DNA of 64,000 nucleotides from positions 186,001-250,000 of the forward strand of contig JAFADY010000063.1 of NCBI GenBank assembly GCA_023424395.1. Reading direction: 5' to 3'. Source of the stretch: Bacteroidota bacterium. GTDB lineage: Bacteria; Bacteroidota; Bacteroidia; Bacteroidales; Dysgonomonadaceae. The notes under the pieces are model-generated. The model worked only from the letters and a program-made list of their open reading frames with translations, did not search any database and was not told where the DNA came from. Below, in pieces: positions 53,097 through 61,392 of this stretch (positions within the stretch are counted from its first letter, which is position 1; each line of letters opens with the position of its first letter). A program made the translations under genes and the position numbers.

Positions 53097-53762
53097 TTAT
53101 ATCAGGGTTGTTAAGAATTCCTGCCAATGCCTCAACTGAAGAGTTTCTTCATCTGCATCAGAGGTCGGTTGTGCATCAAAATATTTACCTTTGGTTACCC
53201 ATTCTTTTGAGAACTTTTGACGATCGGTTAAATTCTGTGACTTTAACGAAGAAAAAGCCTTAGGACGCATATACAAAAGCAACAACGGATGCGTTTCTCT
53301 TAAATCACTTAACGAGGCCTTATCGCGCGCCGAAATTTCGCCCAGCGCGGTATCATAGGCTTTCGGTAGTGTGGTATTGATAAAGTGGACAACGAAGTCG
53401 GTTGAGGTGGCGATATCGTTTTGGAGACTAAAATAAACAGGACTGTCGCCACTTTTGTCCATAGCCTCCACGATGATCTTTTTCAACGCCTGAACCGAGG
53501 CATCGCTTTTCGCTTCTTCGGGGGTTTTAAACCCTGATTCGGAGGCAGAATTTCTATACATTATCTGATTCCGCGAATTGATCAGCATAATTACGAGGCT
53601 GTTATTTGCCGCAATATCGTTAAGACCCAACTCTTTTGGATCGATTCCGTTTTTCTTTAAGTACTCTTGCATCTGATCCCAGTAAAAAAGCGGATTGGAT
53701 TGCACTTGTTTTGTTATACTTTCAGGATCAGCCGGCTGAACAGAAGTGTAAGTTATGGTCAA
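53097..53762 (-). CDS. Hypothetical protein of the BlaI/M56 operon, probably frameshifted
   Basis: 221 codons beginning with TTG and coding, for example, LVIMLINSRNQIMYRNSASE and TSTDFVVHFINTTLPKAYDT. Family not recognised. The true N-terminus is likely the ATG at 53875 (MRNVTTLKNAMSEAYNK) in another frame, 24 bp after the M56 stop; one indel near 53815 would join them (CKYFDRKGVSSSKVKEEF bridges). A third frame stays open past the stop, to 52948 (NPDIKIDVSKQKNTNPDKKG), hinting at a second break near 53110. Third gene after blaI and the M56 peptidase. It may be periplasmic or inactive. Confidence 0.5.
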   Translation of the reverse strand: MTITYTSVQPADPESITKQVQSNPLFYWDQMQEYLKKNGIDPKELGLNDIAANNSLVIMLINSRNQIMYRNSASESGFKTPEEAKSDASVQALKKIIVEAMDKSGDSPVYFSLQNDIATSTDFVVHFINTTLPKAYDTALGEISARDKASLSDLRETHPLLLLYMRPKAFSSLKSQNLTDRQKFSKEWVTKGKYFDAQPTSDADEETLQLRHWQEFLTTLI

Positions 53763-53898
53763 AGGAAATTCTTCTTTTACTTTGCTCGATGAAACTCCCT
53801 TTCTATCGAAATACTTACACAGGATTTGTTGTATGCCTCACTCATTGCATTTTTAAGAGTTGTAACATTTCTCATTTTAGTGTTGTTTTCGGCACCTA

Positions 53899-55107
53899 TT
53901 ATAAAATTGACAGGCGATGATACGGTTCGCGAATCCGCTTACTAACTAAATCGGTAAAGGTCTCGGTTAAATACGGTTTTTCTTTCAAATCAAAGGCTTT
54001 CATTGACACATATTCCGAATTTCCCTGCATCAAAAAAAGCTGATCATTTGTATTCATATACAGATACGCCAGATAATCTTCTTTTTGTTCTTTCCGGATA
54101 GAAAGGAAATAATCCGTAGCATTTTTCCGGGATTGAGAGTCGATAATCCGGTCTTCCATAACTTCGGGCTGCGCAAATGCCAACAAAGCAACGACAGCCA
54201 ACGGGACAACAAACAGCACTTTAAGCCGTGCCCATTTCGGTGATTCTGTTTTTAACATCATAGTAATTCTGTTTTTAATTTTTGATTGATTAAAACTATT
54301 GACTACGGAAGTGAAGCGCCTTTCGCCAACAGCTTTTTTGACTAATAATAATTGATATTTTTTAGCTTCGATACCGGCATCGATGACAGCATTATCGGCT
54401 TCGTATTCGTGGATTTCACGTAAATCGCGGCATAACAGCCAAACCATCGGATTAAACCAGTGTACGGCAAGAAAAAGTTCCGAGAAAACCACATCGATAT
54501 TATGCTTTTTCTGAATGTGAGCTTTCTCGTGCAGGATAACTTCGTTTGGATTTTCCCGATAATCTCTTTCAGATAAAACGATGTATCGGAAAAAACTGAA
54601 TGGAACAACATTTTCAGGACTGATAACCAAATGATATTCTCCCAATTCAATTTTTCTACTCTTTCTGAACAGACGATAAAGACTGACAAAAGAAACTCCC
54701 AAACGCAAAAGCATTGCTGCAACCCCCAGCCAATAAACGCCAATCAAAATAGAAAACCACGAAATTGACTTTTCGATTTTTTCTATACTTGCTGTCTGTG
54801 GAGCAGTGAATTCAGGATTGGTATTCGCGACTAATTCATTGTTTTGCGATTCGGGTTTATATTCATTTTCTACGGGTTTTTCCGGCAACAATGTTTCTTC
54901 CAGTTGATAAATGGTTTGCTGAAAAGCAGATGATTTTTCAAGTTTCAGTTTTACAAAAGGCAATACACTGCAAATGATTAATCCTGAAATCAACGTGAGC
55001 CTGGTGAAACGAAAAAAAGTTTCCTTCATCAGCAATAGCCGGAAGAATACGGAGAATACAACTAAACAAATTGTTGCTTTAAGTAAATAAACAATAAAGT
55101 TTTCCAT
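53899..55107 (-). CDS. M56-family (BlaR1/MecR1-type) membrane metallopeptidase
   Basis: 402 aa. Three N-terminal membrane helices (about 5-25, 35-55, 115-140), a zinc peptidase motif HEKAH at 193-197 with downstream EADNAV supplying the third ligand, then AVGERRFTSVVNSFNQSKIK and a fourth helix (VLFVVPLAVVALLAFA, about 307-322) leading to an external C-terminal sensor of about 80 residues. That sensor is not a penicillin-binding domain, so the inducer is unlikely to be a beta-lactam. It probably cleaves or relieves the BlaI repressor encoded 12 bp upstream. Confidence 0.9.
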   Translation of the reverse strand: MENFIVYLLKATICLVVFSVFFRLLLMKETFFRFTRLTLISGLIICSVLPFVKLKLEKSSAFQQTIYQLEETLLPEKPVENEYKPESQNNELVANTNPEFTAPQTASIEKIEKSISWFSILIGVYWLGVAAMLLRLGVSFVSLYRLFRKSRKIELGEYHLVISPENVVPFSFFRYIVLSERDYRENPNEVILHEKAHIQKKHNIDVVFSELFLAVHWFNPMVWLLCRDLREIHEYEADNAVIDAGIEAKKYQLLLVKKAVGERRFTSVVNSFNQSKIKNRITMMLKTESPKWARLKVLFVVPLAVVALLAFAQPEVMEDRIIDSQSRKNATDYFLSIRKEQKEDYLAYLYMNTNDQLFLMQGNSEYVSMKAFDLKEKPYLTETFTDLVSKRIREPYHRLSIL

Positions 55108-55118
55108 CTTCGAAAGGA

Positions 55119-55481
55119 TTATTTTTTACCTTTTTCAATCTTCTTTATCAGCTTTTTCAGCTCATTGATCGACAACCGTTCTTCTTCGATCAATGTAGAA
55201 ACCATATTGGTATAAGAATTGTCGAAATATTGAGAAACCACCTTTTTAAGTGCCTTCCCCTTGTATTCTTCCTGCGAAACAGCGGCAAAATACTGGTATG
55301 TGTTTCCGTATGTCTTATGATCTACAAATTTCTTTTCTTCAAGGACTCGAATAACTGTGGAAACTGTGTTATAATGCGGTTTTGGCTCAGGATAAAACTC
55401 AAGGATTTCGCGAACAAACAAGGGGCCGTTATCCCATAAAAACTGCATTACTTCTTCTTCTTTGTCGGTTAATTTCTTCAT
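55119..55481 (-). CDS. blaI: BlaI/MecI/CopY-family transcriptional repressor
   Basis: 120 aa. Winged helix at 1-75: LTDKEEEVMQFLWDNGPLFV, then YNTVSTVIRVLEEKKFVDHK (recognition helix and wing); the C-terminal dimer part contains LKKVVSQYFDNSYTNMVS. MecI-type repressors bind TACAnnTGTA-like operators and are cut when the M56 partner is activated. It overlaps the operon's control: an operator-like site lies across the promoter at 55508-55517. Leads a blaI-M56-hypothetical operon, divergent from typA. Confidence 0.92.
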   Translation of the reverse strand: MKKLTDKEEEVMQFLWDNGPLFVREILEFYPEPKPHYNTVSTVIRVLEEKKFVDHKTYGNTYQYFAAVSQEEYKGKALKKVVSQYFDNSYTNMVSTLIEEERLSINELKKLIKKIEKGKK

Positions 55482-55507
55482 ATTGTTCGTGTTTAATAAG
55501 ATTCTGC

Positions 55508-55517
55508 TACAAATGTA
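55508..55517 (-). promoter_or_regulatory. blaI promoter with BlaI-type operator
   Basis: TACAAATGTA at 55508-55517 is the core palindrome expected for BlaI/MecI. Its minus-strand reading includes TACATTTG (55510-55517), the -7 element, 29 bp before the ATG. A bound repressor would cover the promoter: autoregulation is inferred. Confidence 0.5.
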
Positions 55518-55661
55518 ATAAATTATCGAAACTCCAACTAAAGAAAATAAGAATATAACTATATATAACAGTTTTATTTGTTTATTTTATAGTTGTTAAC
55601 TTAAATATGCGAACTATCAAACAAATCTACTGTAATCCACTTAATTTTCAACGAAAAAGCG

Positions 55662-55669
55662 TACCTTTA
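55662..55669 (+). promoter_or_regulatory. -7 promoter element of typA
   Basis: TACCTTTA, one base off TAnnTTTG, 22 bp before the ATG at 55692. Confidence 0.4.
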
Positions 55670-55691
55670 CGCCTCAGAAAAAAGATTGTTT

Positions 55692-57497
55692 ATGCAAAAT
55701 ATCCGCAATATAGCTATTATTGCACACGTAGATCACGGGAAAACCACGCTGGTAGATAAAATGCTGATGGCGGGCAACTTGTTCAGGGAAAATCAGCAAA
55801 CGGACGACCTGATTCTCGATAACAACGATTTGGAGCGCGAACGCGGTATTACCATCCTCTCTAAAAACGTTTCCATTCAATATAAAAACACCAAAATAAA
55901 TATTATCGATACGCCCGGCCATGCCGATTTCGGCGGCGAAGTGGAGCGAGTGCTGAATATGGCCGATGGCTGCCTGTTGGTGGTGGACGCTTTTGAAGGG
56001 CCTATGCCGCAAACCCGATTTGTGTTGCACAAGGCATTGGAGATCGGGTTGAAACCGATCCTGGTGATTAATAAGGTAGATAAACCAAATTGCCGACCCG
56101 AAGAAGTGCAGGAAGAGGTCTTCGACCTGATGTTTAACCTGGACGCTACGGAAGAACAACTGGATTTCCCTACCGTTTACGGCTCCGCCAAGCAGGGATG
56201 GATGTCTGACGACTGGAAAAAACCGTCGGATAATATTTTGCCGTTGCTCGAAGCTATTTTAACACATATCCCAGCGCCTAAATCGCTAACGGGTACGCCT
56301 CAAATGTTAATTACTTCGCTGGATTTTTCCAATTACGTAGGGCGCATTGCCGTGGGGCGTGTGCATAAGGGAACCTTGTATCCCAACAAAGACTACGCGC
56401 TGTGCAAGCGCGACGGCAGAATCCATAAAATACGCATCAAAGAACTGAACGTTTTTGAAGGGCTCGGAAGGACAAAAGCAACGGAAGTTTCATCGGGCGA
56501 TATTTGCGCGCTGATAGGTGTAGAGGGTTTTGAGATCGGCGATACGATAGCCGATTTGGATAAGCCTGAACCGCTTGATCCGATCGCTATTGACGAGCCA
56601 ACCATGTCCATGCTTTTCACCATCAATAATTCGCCGTTTTTCGGAAAAGACGGCAAATACGTTACATCGCGGCATATCTACGAACGTTTGATGCGTGAGC
56701 TGGATAAAAACCTGGCCATGCGTGTGGAAGAAACGGATAGTTCTGACTCGTGGACTGTTTTCGGGCGCGGCGTTCTGCATTTATCGGTGCTGATTGAAAC
56801 CATGCGCCGCGAAGGTTACGAATTGCAGGTTGGGCAGCCGCAGGTGATCGTGAAAGAAATAGGCGGTGAAAAACACGAACCTGTGGAACAACTAACGGTG
56901 AATTTACCTGAAGAACATGCCAGCAAGATTATAGATGTGATCACGCGCCGCAAAGGCGAGATGCAAAGCATGGAAAGCAAAGGCGACCGCATGCATATCG
57001 AGTTTACCATTCCTTCGCGGGGAATCATCGGCTTAAATAATATCGTGCTTACGCTTTCGGCGGGCGAAGCCATTATGGCTCACCGGTTTCTGGAATTTCA
57101 GCCATGGAAGGGAGTTATAGAGAAACGTCAAAGCGGTTCCATCATTGCCGGAGAATCGGGTAACGCATTCGCGTACGCACTGGACAAATTACAGGATAGA
57201 GGCAGTTTTTTCATTGAGCCGCAAACCGATGTGTATGCCGGACAAGTAGTGGGCGAACACAACAAGGAAAGCGATTTGGTGGTAAATGTAACGAAATCGA
57301 AAAAACTTACCAACGTGCGCGCGTCGGGAAGCGACGATAAAGCGCAATTGGCTCCGCCCATTATTTTTAGTTTGGAAGAGGCGCTGGAATACATCAAAGA
57401 AGATGAATACGTGGAGGTTACGCCAAAATCTATGCGCTTAAGGAAAATCCTGTTGGACGAGAACGAGCGCAAACGCGTTTCAAAAGCCAAGTCTTAG
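55692..57497 (+). CDS. typA: Translational GTPase TypA/BipA
   Basis: 601 aa; MQNIRNIAIIAHVDHGKTT is the family's start, so the ATG at 55692 is preferred to one two codons earlier. G1 AHVDHGKTT, G2 RERGITI, G3 DTPGHADFGG, G4 NKVDKPN; domain II and EF-G-like domains III and V follow, then the TypA-specific C-terminal domain ending RKILLDENERKR. Ribosome-associated GTPase in 50S assembly and stress adaptation. Its stop overlaps the folE stop by 3 bases (convergent). Confidence 0.96.
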   Translation: MQNIRNIAIIAHVDHGKTTLVDKMLMAGNLFRENQQTDDLILDNNDLERERGITILSKNVSIQYKNTKINIIDTPGHADFGGEVERVLNMADGCLLVVDAFEGPMPQTRFVLHKALEIGLKPILVINKVDKPNCRPEEVQEEVFDLMFNLDATEEQLDFPTVYGSAKQGWMSDDWKKPSDNILPLLEAILTHIPAPKSLTGTPQMLITSLDFSNYVGRIAVGRVHKGTLYPNKDYALCKRDGRIHKIRIKELNVFEGLGRTKATEVSSGDICALIGVEGFEIGDTIADLDKPEPLDPIAIDEPTMSMLFTINNSPFFGKDGKYVTSRHIYERLMRELDKNLAMRVEETDSSDSWTVFGRGVLHLSVLIETMRREGYELQVGQPQVIVKEIGGEKHEPVEQLTVNLPEEHASKIIDVITRRKGEMQSMESKGDRMHIEFTIPSRGIIGLNNIVLTLSAGEAIMAHRFLEFQPWKGVIEKRQSGSIIAGESGNAFAYALDKLQDRGSFFIEPQTDVYAGQVVGEHNKESDLVVNVTKSKKLTNVRASGSDDKAQLAPPIIFSLEEALEYIKEDEYVEVTPKSMRLRKILLDENERKRVSKAKS

Positions 57498-58075
57498 CCT
57501 TTTATCAATGCGATAAATTCTTCACGCGTTTTTTGTTCCCTGAAAACACCGGTGAAATCGGAAGTGGTGGTAATGGAGTTTTGCTTTTCCACGCCCCTCA
57601 TTTGCATACACATGTGTTGCGCTTCGATAACAACCATCACTCCCATCGGATTCAGCGTATTTTGGATACATTCTTTAATTTGCGTAGTCAATCGTTCCTG
57701 AACCTGTAACCGTCTTGCAAAAACTTCCACCACGCGGGCAATTTTACTCAATCCTGTAATATACCCGTCGGGGATATAAGCTACGTGCGCTTTCCCGAAA
57801 AACGGGAGCATATGGTGTTCGCACAAAGAAAACAAATCGATGTCTTTTACAATCACCATTTGTCTGTAATTTTCTTTGAACAAGGCTGAGCGCAGAATTT
57901 CTTCGGGGTCTTGCCAATAACCTTTGGTAAGGTGCTGCACGGCTTTTGCTACGCGATCGGGCGTTTTTATAAGGCCTTCACGTCCGGCATCTTCGCCCAA
58001 TAACGAGATCACTTCTTTCATGTGCCCCGATATGATGGATCGGTTTTTTTCCTGTTCTTCTGAAGACATCGGCAA
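57494..58075 (-). CDS. folE: GTP cyclohydrolase I
   Basis: 193 aa. Converts GTP to dihydroneopterin triphosphate, the first step of folate synthesis. Zinc ligands Cys in LCEHHMLPF with its His, and Cys in QHMCMQMRGV; GYITGLSKIARVVEVFARRLQVQERLT is the family's second signature. Follows the SPOR gene with no gap (stop and start adjacent), so likely cotranscribed in a tpiA-SPOR-folE run. Confidence 0.97.
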   Translation of the reverse strand: MPMSSEEQEKNRSIISGHMKEVISLLGEDAGREGLIKTPDRVAKAVQHLTKGYWQDPEEILRSALFKENYRQMVIVKDIDLFSLCEHHMLPFFGKAHVAYIPDGYITGLSKIARVVEVFARRLQVQERLTTQIKECIQNTLNPMGVMVVIEAQHMCMQMRGVEKQNSITTTSDFTGVFREQKTREEFIALIKG

Positions 58076-58600
58076 CTAATTTGGCTGAAGTTCCGAAACC
58101 GGAATTTTTACTTCATCAACAACAATATACATTTCTTTGCCGAAGGCAGGGAAGGCGCCTTTCATTGTTCTTAAGGCGGCGTTGGCATCTTCGCGGGATT
58201 TGAAATTTCCCACGCGCAATCGCCAGAAAGGAGAATCGAAACTTACGATGGTTTCATGTTCGGGAAACGCCGTGTTCACAAGCCCTTGTTTTTGATAAGC
58301 TTCGTTTTTGGATGTGCGTTGGTTGTTGCCGGAAAAAGCCTGGATTTTAAATCCCCGCATTTTTACGTACTGCACCGACCCGTCGCGGGTTGCATAAACC
58401 GTGCGTGGCGGAGCCATGCTTCGGCCCAAAATTTCTTTGATGTTCTCGTCTTCGTAAATTCTTACGGTTCCTTTACCGGGAGTATCTCTCATTAATTCAT
58501 CGAGGATGGCTTTGTTGCTTGTTTGCGATGTTTGCGCATTTGCAGTTAAGCCTGCGGCGGCAAAGAAGAAAAGTATGATCGCTTTAAAAAATAGTTTCAT
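58076..58600 (-). CDS. SPOR-domain periplasmic protein
   Basis: 174 aa. Signal peptide MKLFFKAIILFFFAAAGLTA then NAQ. The C-terminal SPOR domain (about 85-160: VKMRGFKIQAFSGNNQRTSKNEA, FDSPFWRLRVGNFKSREDANAALRTM) binds denuded peptidoglycan at division sites. Typical of small Bacteroidetes SPOR proteins. It has its own -7 element but also lies between tpiA and folE on the same strand. Confidence 0.9.
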   Translation of the reverse strand: MKLFFKAIILFFFAAAGLTANAQTSQTSNKAILDELMRDTPGKGTVRIYEDENIKEILGRSMAPPRTVYATRDGSVQYVKMRGFKIQAFSGNNQRTSKNEAYQKQGLVNTAFPEHETIVSFDSPFWRLRVGNFKSREDANAALRTMKGAFPAFGKEMYIVVDEVKIPVSELQPN

Positions 58601-58619
58601 AATTGTTGGTTATTTGGTG

Positions 58620-58627
58620 CAAAGGTA
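58620..58627 (-). promoter_or_regulatory. -7 promoter element of the SPOR gene
   Basis: TACCTTTG on the minus strand, 19 bp before the ATG, immediately downstream of a 14-bp stem-loop. Confidence 0.5.
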
Positions 58628-58631
58628 AGAA

Positions 58632-58663
58632 TTACCGCAGATTTACGGATAAATCTGCGGTAA
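58632..58663 (-). other. Perfect 14-bp stem-loop between tpiA and the SPOR gene
   Basis: TTACCGCAGATTTA (58632-58645) pairs with TAAATCTGCGGTAA (58650-58663) around CGGA. No T-run follows, so it may be a 3'-end stabiliser or factor-binding site overlapping the SPOR promoter region. Confidence 0.6.
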
Positions 58664-58677
58664 AATTCTGTTAATGT

Positions 58678-59433
58678 TTAAAACGCTTCGATGATCGGCA
58701 TGAATTTATCGACTCCCAATGATGCGCCGCCAATCAATCCGCCGTCCACATCTTCGTTGGAGAATAATTCTTTTGCGTTGGAAGCGTTGCAACTGCCGCC
58801 GTAAAGAATGGATGTTTCATCGGCAACGGATTCGCCGTATTTTTCCGCCAGGGTTTTGCGGATGAAAGCGTGCATTTCTTGCGCTTGATCGGCTGTGGCG
58901 GTTTTTCCGGTACCTATTGCCCACACCGGCTCGTAAGCGAGTACGATCTTGGAAAAATCGGCTTCTGAAAGATCGAAAAGCGAAGCTTCTATTTGCGATT
59001 TAACTACGTTGAAATGATTTCCTGCTTCACGTTCTTCCAACACTTCGCCTATACAGAAAATTGGAGTGAGGTCATTCGCCAAAGCCAACAGCACTTTTTC
59101 TTTCAATATTTCGGGTGTTTCGTGATAGTAAGCGCGACGTTCGCTGTGCCCCAAGATCACATATTTTGCTCCGGTGGAAGCAACCATTTCGGCGGAAACT
59201 TCTCCGGTGTACGCGCCGGACGCTTTGTCGGCGCAATTTTGTGCCGCTACGCCTATTTTATTGGCATCAACTGCCTGCGCCACGCTTGCCAAGTGAATAA
59301 AAGGCGTTCCGATAACCACATCACAATTAACGTTTTTGCTTTTTAGCGCTTCGTTCAGTTCTTTTGCTAAATCCAATCCTTCTTGCAGGTTTTTATTCAT
59401 TTTCCAGTTGCCTGCTACAATTTTTTTTCTCAT
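58678..59433 (-). CDS. tpiA: Triosephosphate isomerase
   Basis: 251 aa. Interconverts DHAP and G3P. NWKMNK with catalytic Lys13 region, ILGHSERR (catalytic His), AYEPVWAIGTGKTA (catalytic Glu) and GGASLGVDKF (phosphate loop) are all present. Follows the DoxX/BT_3928-type gene by 6 bp in the conserved DUF1599-DoxX-tpiA-SPOR-folE order of Bacteroidetes. Confidence 0.97.
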   Translation of the reverse strand: MRKKIVAGNWKMNKNLQEGLDLAKELNEALKSKNVNCDVVIGTPFIHLASVAQAVDANKIGVAAQNCADKASGAYTGEVSAEMVASTGAKYVILGHSERRAYYHETPEILKEKVLLALANDLTPIFCIGEVLEEREAGNHFNVVKSQIEASLFDLSEADFSKIVLAYEPVWAIGTGKTATADQAQEMHAFIRKTLAEKYGESVADETSILYGGSCNASNAKELFSNEDVDGGLIGGASLGVDKFMPIIEAF

Positions 59434-59439
59434 ATAACT

Positions 59440-60747
59440 TTATTTTGTATTAATCTTATCTCTTTGAATGTCATTTGTTTTGTTCAGTCTTTTTAAATCT
59501 GTGAGCTTAATTAAAATAAGCGGAATTAAAAATAACAGAATAATAACCGTAAAAGTTGTGTAAAAGTTTTTACGCGGTGATATTTTTTCTTCGAAATTAT
59601 CGTTCTCTGACAATGCGGGAAGGCCGCCATCGTCCCATTTATTGATAACCGTGCCATTTTTGATAAGCATTAAACCCGGATTGGAACGTATCATGGTTTT
59701 GAGCACGCGTTCATCGGCGTGAGTAAAATTAAAACGGGCGTTGTGTTTTTTACTCCAATCTGAAAGGGCGCCGGATGGGGTGGAGGTTATACAATAAAAT
59801 CCGTATCCGCGATTGGCGGCATACTCCGAAATAGATTCGAAATCGTTCAGATGCGTGAGGTTCATATCTTCCAACGAGTAGGCTATCATCAGAAAATTAT
59901 AATTTTCATCGGACAACAAATGTTCGGTAATATCTCCTGCGCTAACCAAAGTTGCACCCGTGCTGTCAGTATTTAAAGCCTCAATCGCAAAATCTTCAAT
60001 TTTGGGTTTCTCGCCTTCCGTTATCAGCCTTGTCTGCATATCCACATAAGTCCATGTGGAATCGTCCCAGGGATAATTATCTTCAGTAAATTCCTTCGAC
60101 TCACCGTTTTTACTGTAAACGAAAATGTTTTCGAAAACATCGCCTTTGGCGGGATCAACATACATATTGGTTGGAATATGGGCGCCGATCTTAAAAGGGC
60201 GAAAATCGATAACCGGCAATTTTACCACGTTATAAACAGAAAAAACGATACCGAAAAGAAGGGAAAAAGCAGCAGCCATCCAAGCTGTTCTTTTTGAAAA
60301 TAAAGGAGTTATTTGCTTCCAGTAGAGTAGTAAAATTACAGCGCAGGCGCTCAAGGCCACATTTTTATAAAAAGTTTCCCAATTTGAAATGATAAACGCA
60401 TCGCCAAAACAACCGCAGTCTTTTACCGGATTTTTCAACGCTATCCACAGCGTGAGTGGCAGGAAAAATGCCATGAATAAAGCGGCGGCAATTACCGAAA
60501 GCTTTCGATAGATGCCGAGCAACACGAAAACCCCGATAAGGAATTCGGCTACGACCATGACAATGGCCGCCGGAAGCGACAAAGGAAAAAGTTCCGTGAG
60601 GTTAAAAGATATGAGATAATCCTGGATTTTGTAAGTGAATCCCAACGGATCGACCGCTTTTACGAATCCCGAAAAAAGAAAGGTTGCGCCAACAACCAGC
60701 CTGGATATTTCTACTAAAATTTTTGTTATCCTTTTCCCTCTCGCCAT
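59440..60747 (-). CDS. DoxX-type/BT_3928-family membrane protein
   Basis: 435 aa. N-terminal DoxX/MauE-like part with four membrane helices (about 12-32, 50-70, 75-95, 125-145; FLFSGFVKAVDPLGFTYKIQDYL is typical), an unrelated soluble middle portion (about 180-385) with thioredoxin-like features (FLMIAYSLEDM, LKTMIRSNPGLMLIKNGTVINKWDD), and a C-terminal membrane helix (TTFTVIILLFLIPLILI). No CxxC was seen. Known only from conserved position next to tpiA; role possibly in redox or quinone metabolism, by analogy with DoxX. Confidence 0.85.
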   Translation of the reverse strand: MARGKRITKILVEISRLVVGATFLFSGFVKAVDPLGFTYKIQDYLISFNLTELFPLSLPAAIVMVVAEFLIGVFVLLGIYRKLSVIAAALFMAFFLPLTLWIALKNPVKDCGCFGDAFIISNWETFYKNVALSACAVILLLYWKQITPLFSKRTAWMAAAFSLLFGIVFSVYNVVKLPVIDFRPFKIGAHIPTNMYVDPAKGDVFENIFVYSKNGESKEFTEDNYPWDDSTWTYVDMQTRLITEGEKPKIEDFAIEALNTDSTGATLVSAGDITEHLLSDENYNFLMIAYSLEDMNLTHLNDFESISEYAANRGYGFYCITSTPSGALSDWSKKHNARFNFTHADERVLKTMIRSNPGLMLIKNGTVINKWDDGGLPALSENDNFEEKISPRKNFYTTFTVIILLFLIPLILIKLTDLKRLNKTNDIQRDKINTK

Positions 60748-60750
60748 CTT

Positions 60751-61293
60751 CTATTCGCCAAAATGTAATTTAATCAGTCCGAATATCGCGTAATTTACCA
60801 TGTCCATATAATTGGCGTCAATTCCTTCCGAAGCCAGTGTTTCTCCGTTATTGCTTTCTATTTCTTTGGTACGATGTATTTTCATCAGAATCAGGTCGGT
60901 GTATGAGCTAACGCGCATCAGGCGCCACGCTTCATCGTAATCGTGATTTTTATCGTACATCAATTTTTTCGCTTTTTCTATGTTCTGCTCATAAAGTTCT
61001 ATGGCTTTATCCACAGAAATATCGATGTTTTCCGAAAATCCCAATTCGAGTTGTATCAATCCCATTATTCCATAATTGACTATTCCCACGAATTCCGAAA
61101 AAATGCCTTCGTTTACCTTTCTCTCTTTTTTTGTTTCGAGCGAGCGAATACGTTTTGCCTTGATCAGCATTTGATCGGTAATGGAAGGTGGGCGCATGAT
61201 TCTCCAAGCCGGCCCGTAGTCGTGTAATTTTTTGATGTATAGTTCTTTGCAAATGGCAATTACTTCATCGAATTGACGATTGGTTGTACTCAT
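60751..61293 (-). CDS. DUF1599 protein
   Basis: 180 aa from the ATG at 61293; a start at 61365 would span the promoter and terminator. Two copies of one motif: KLHDYGPAWRIMRPPSITDQMLIKAKRIRSLE and KNHDYDEAWRLMRVSSYTDLILMKIHRTKEIE, i.e. an internal duplication of DUF1599, with conserved Asp, Trp and Arg. The family resembles MazG-like nucleotide-binding folds, but function is unproven. First gene of the tpiA run; 3 bp to the next gene. Confidence 0.9.
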   Translation of the reverse strand: MSTTNRQFDEVIAICKELYIKKLHDYGPAWRIMRPPSITDQMLIKAKRIRSLETKKERKVNEGIFSEFVGIVNYGIMGLIQLELGFSENIDISVDKAIELYEQNIEKAKKLMYDKNHDYDEAWRLMRVSSYTDLILMKIHRTKEIESNNGETLASEGIDANYMDMVNYAIFGLIKLHFGE

Positions 61294-61318
61294 TGGAATT
61301 GTTTGAAGATGTAGAGAA

Positions 61319-61326
61319 CAAAGATA
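61319..61326 (-). promoter_or_regulatory. -7 promoter element of the DUF1599-tpiA run
   Basis: TATCTTTG on the minus strand, 25 bp before the ATG at 61293. Confidence 0.5.
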
Positions 61327-61337
61327 AACAAAAAAAG

Positions 61338-61371
61338 AAAAAGGCACAAATTGTGAAATTTGCACCTTTTT
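61338..61371 (-). terminator. Terminator after the M23/LysM gene
   Basis: A 15-bp stem (61338-61352 with 61357-61371, two G-T wobbles on the minus strand), loop of four, with A5/T5 flanks. It separates the M23 gene from the downstream DUF1599 gene. Confidence 0.8.
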
Positions 61372-61392
61372 GGTATGTATTGTATGAAATGT

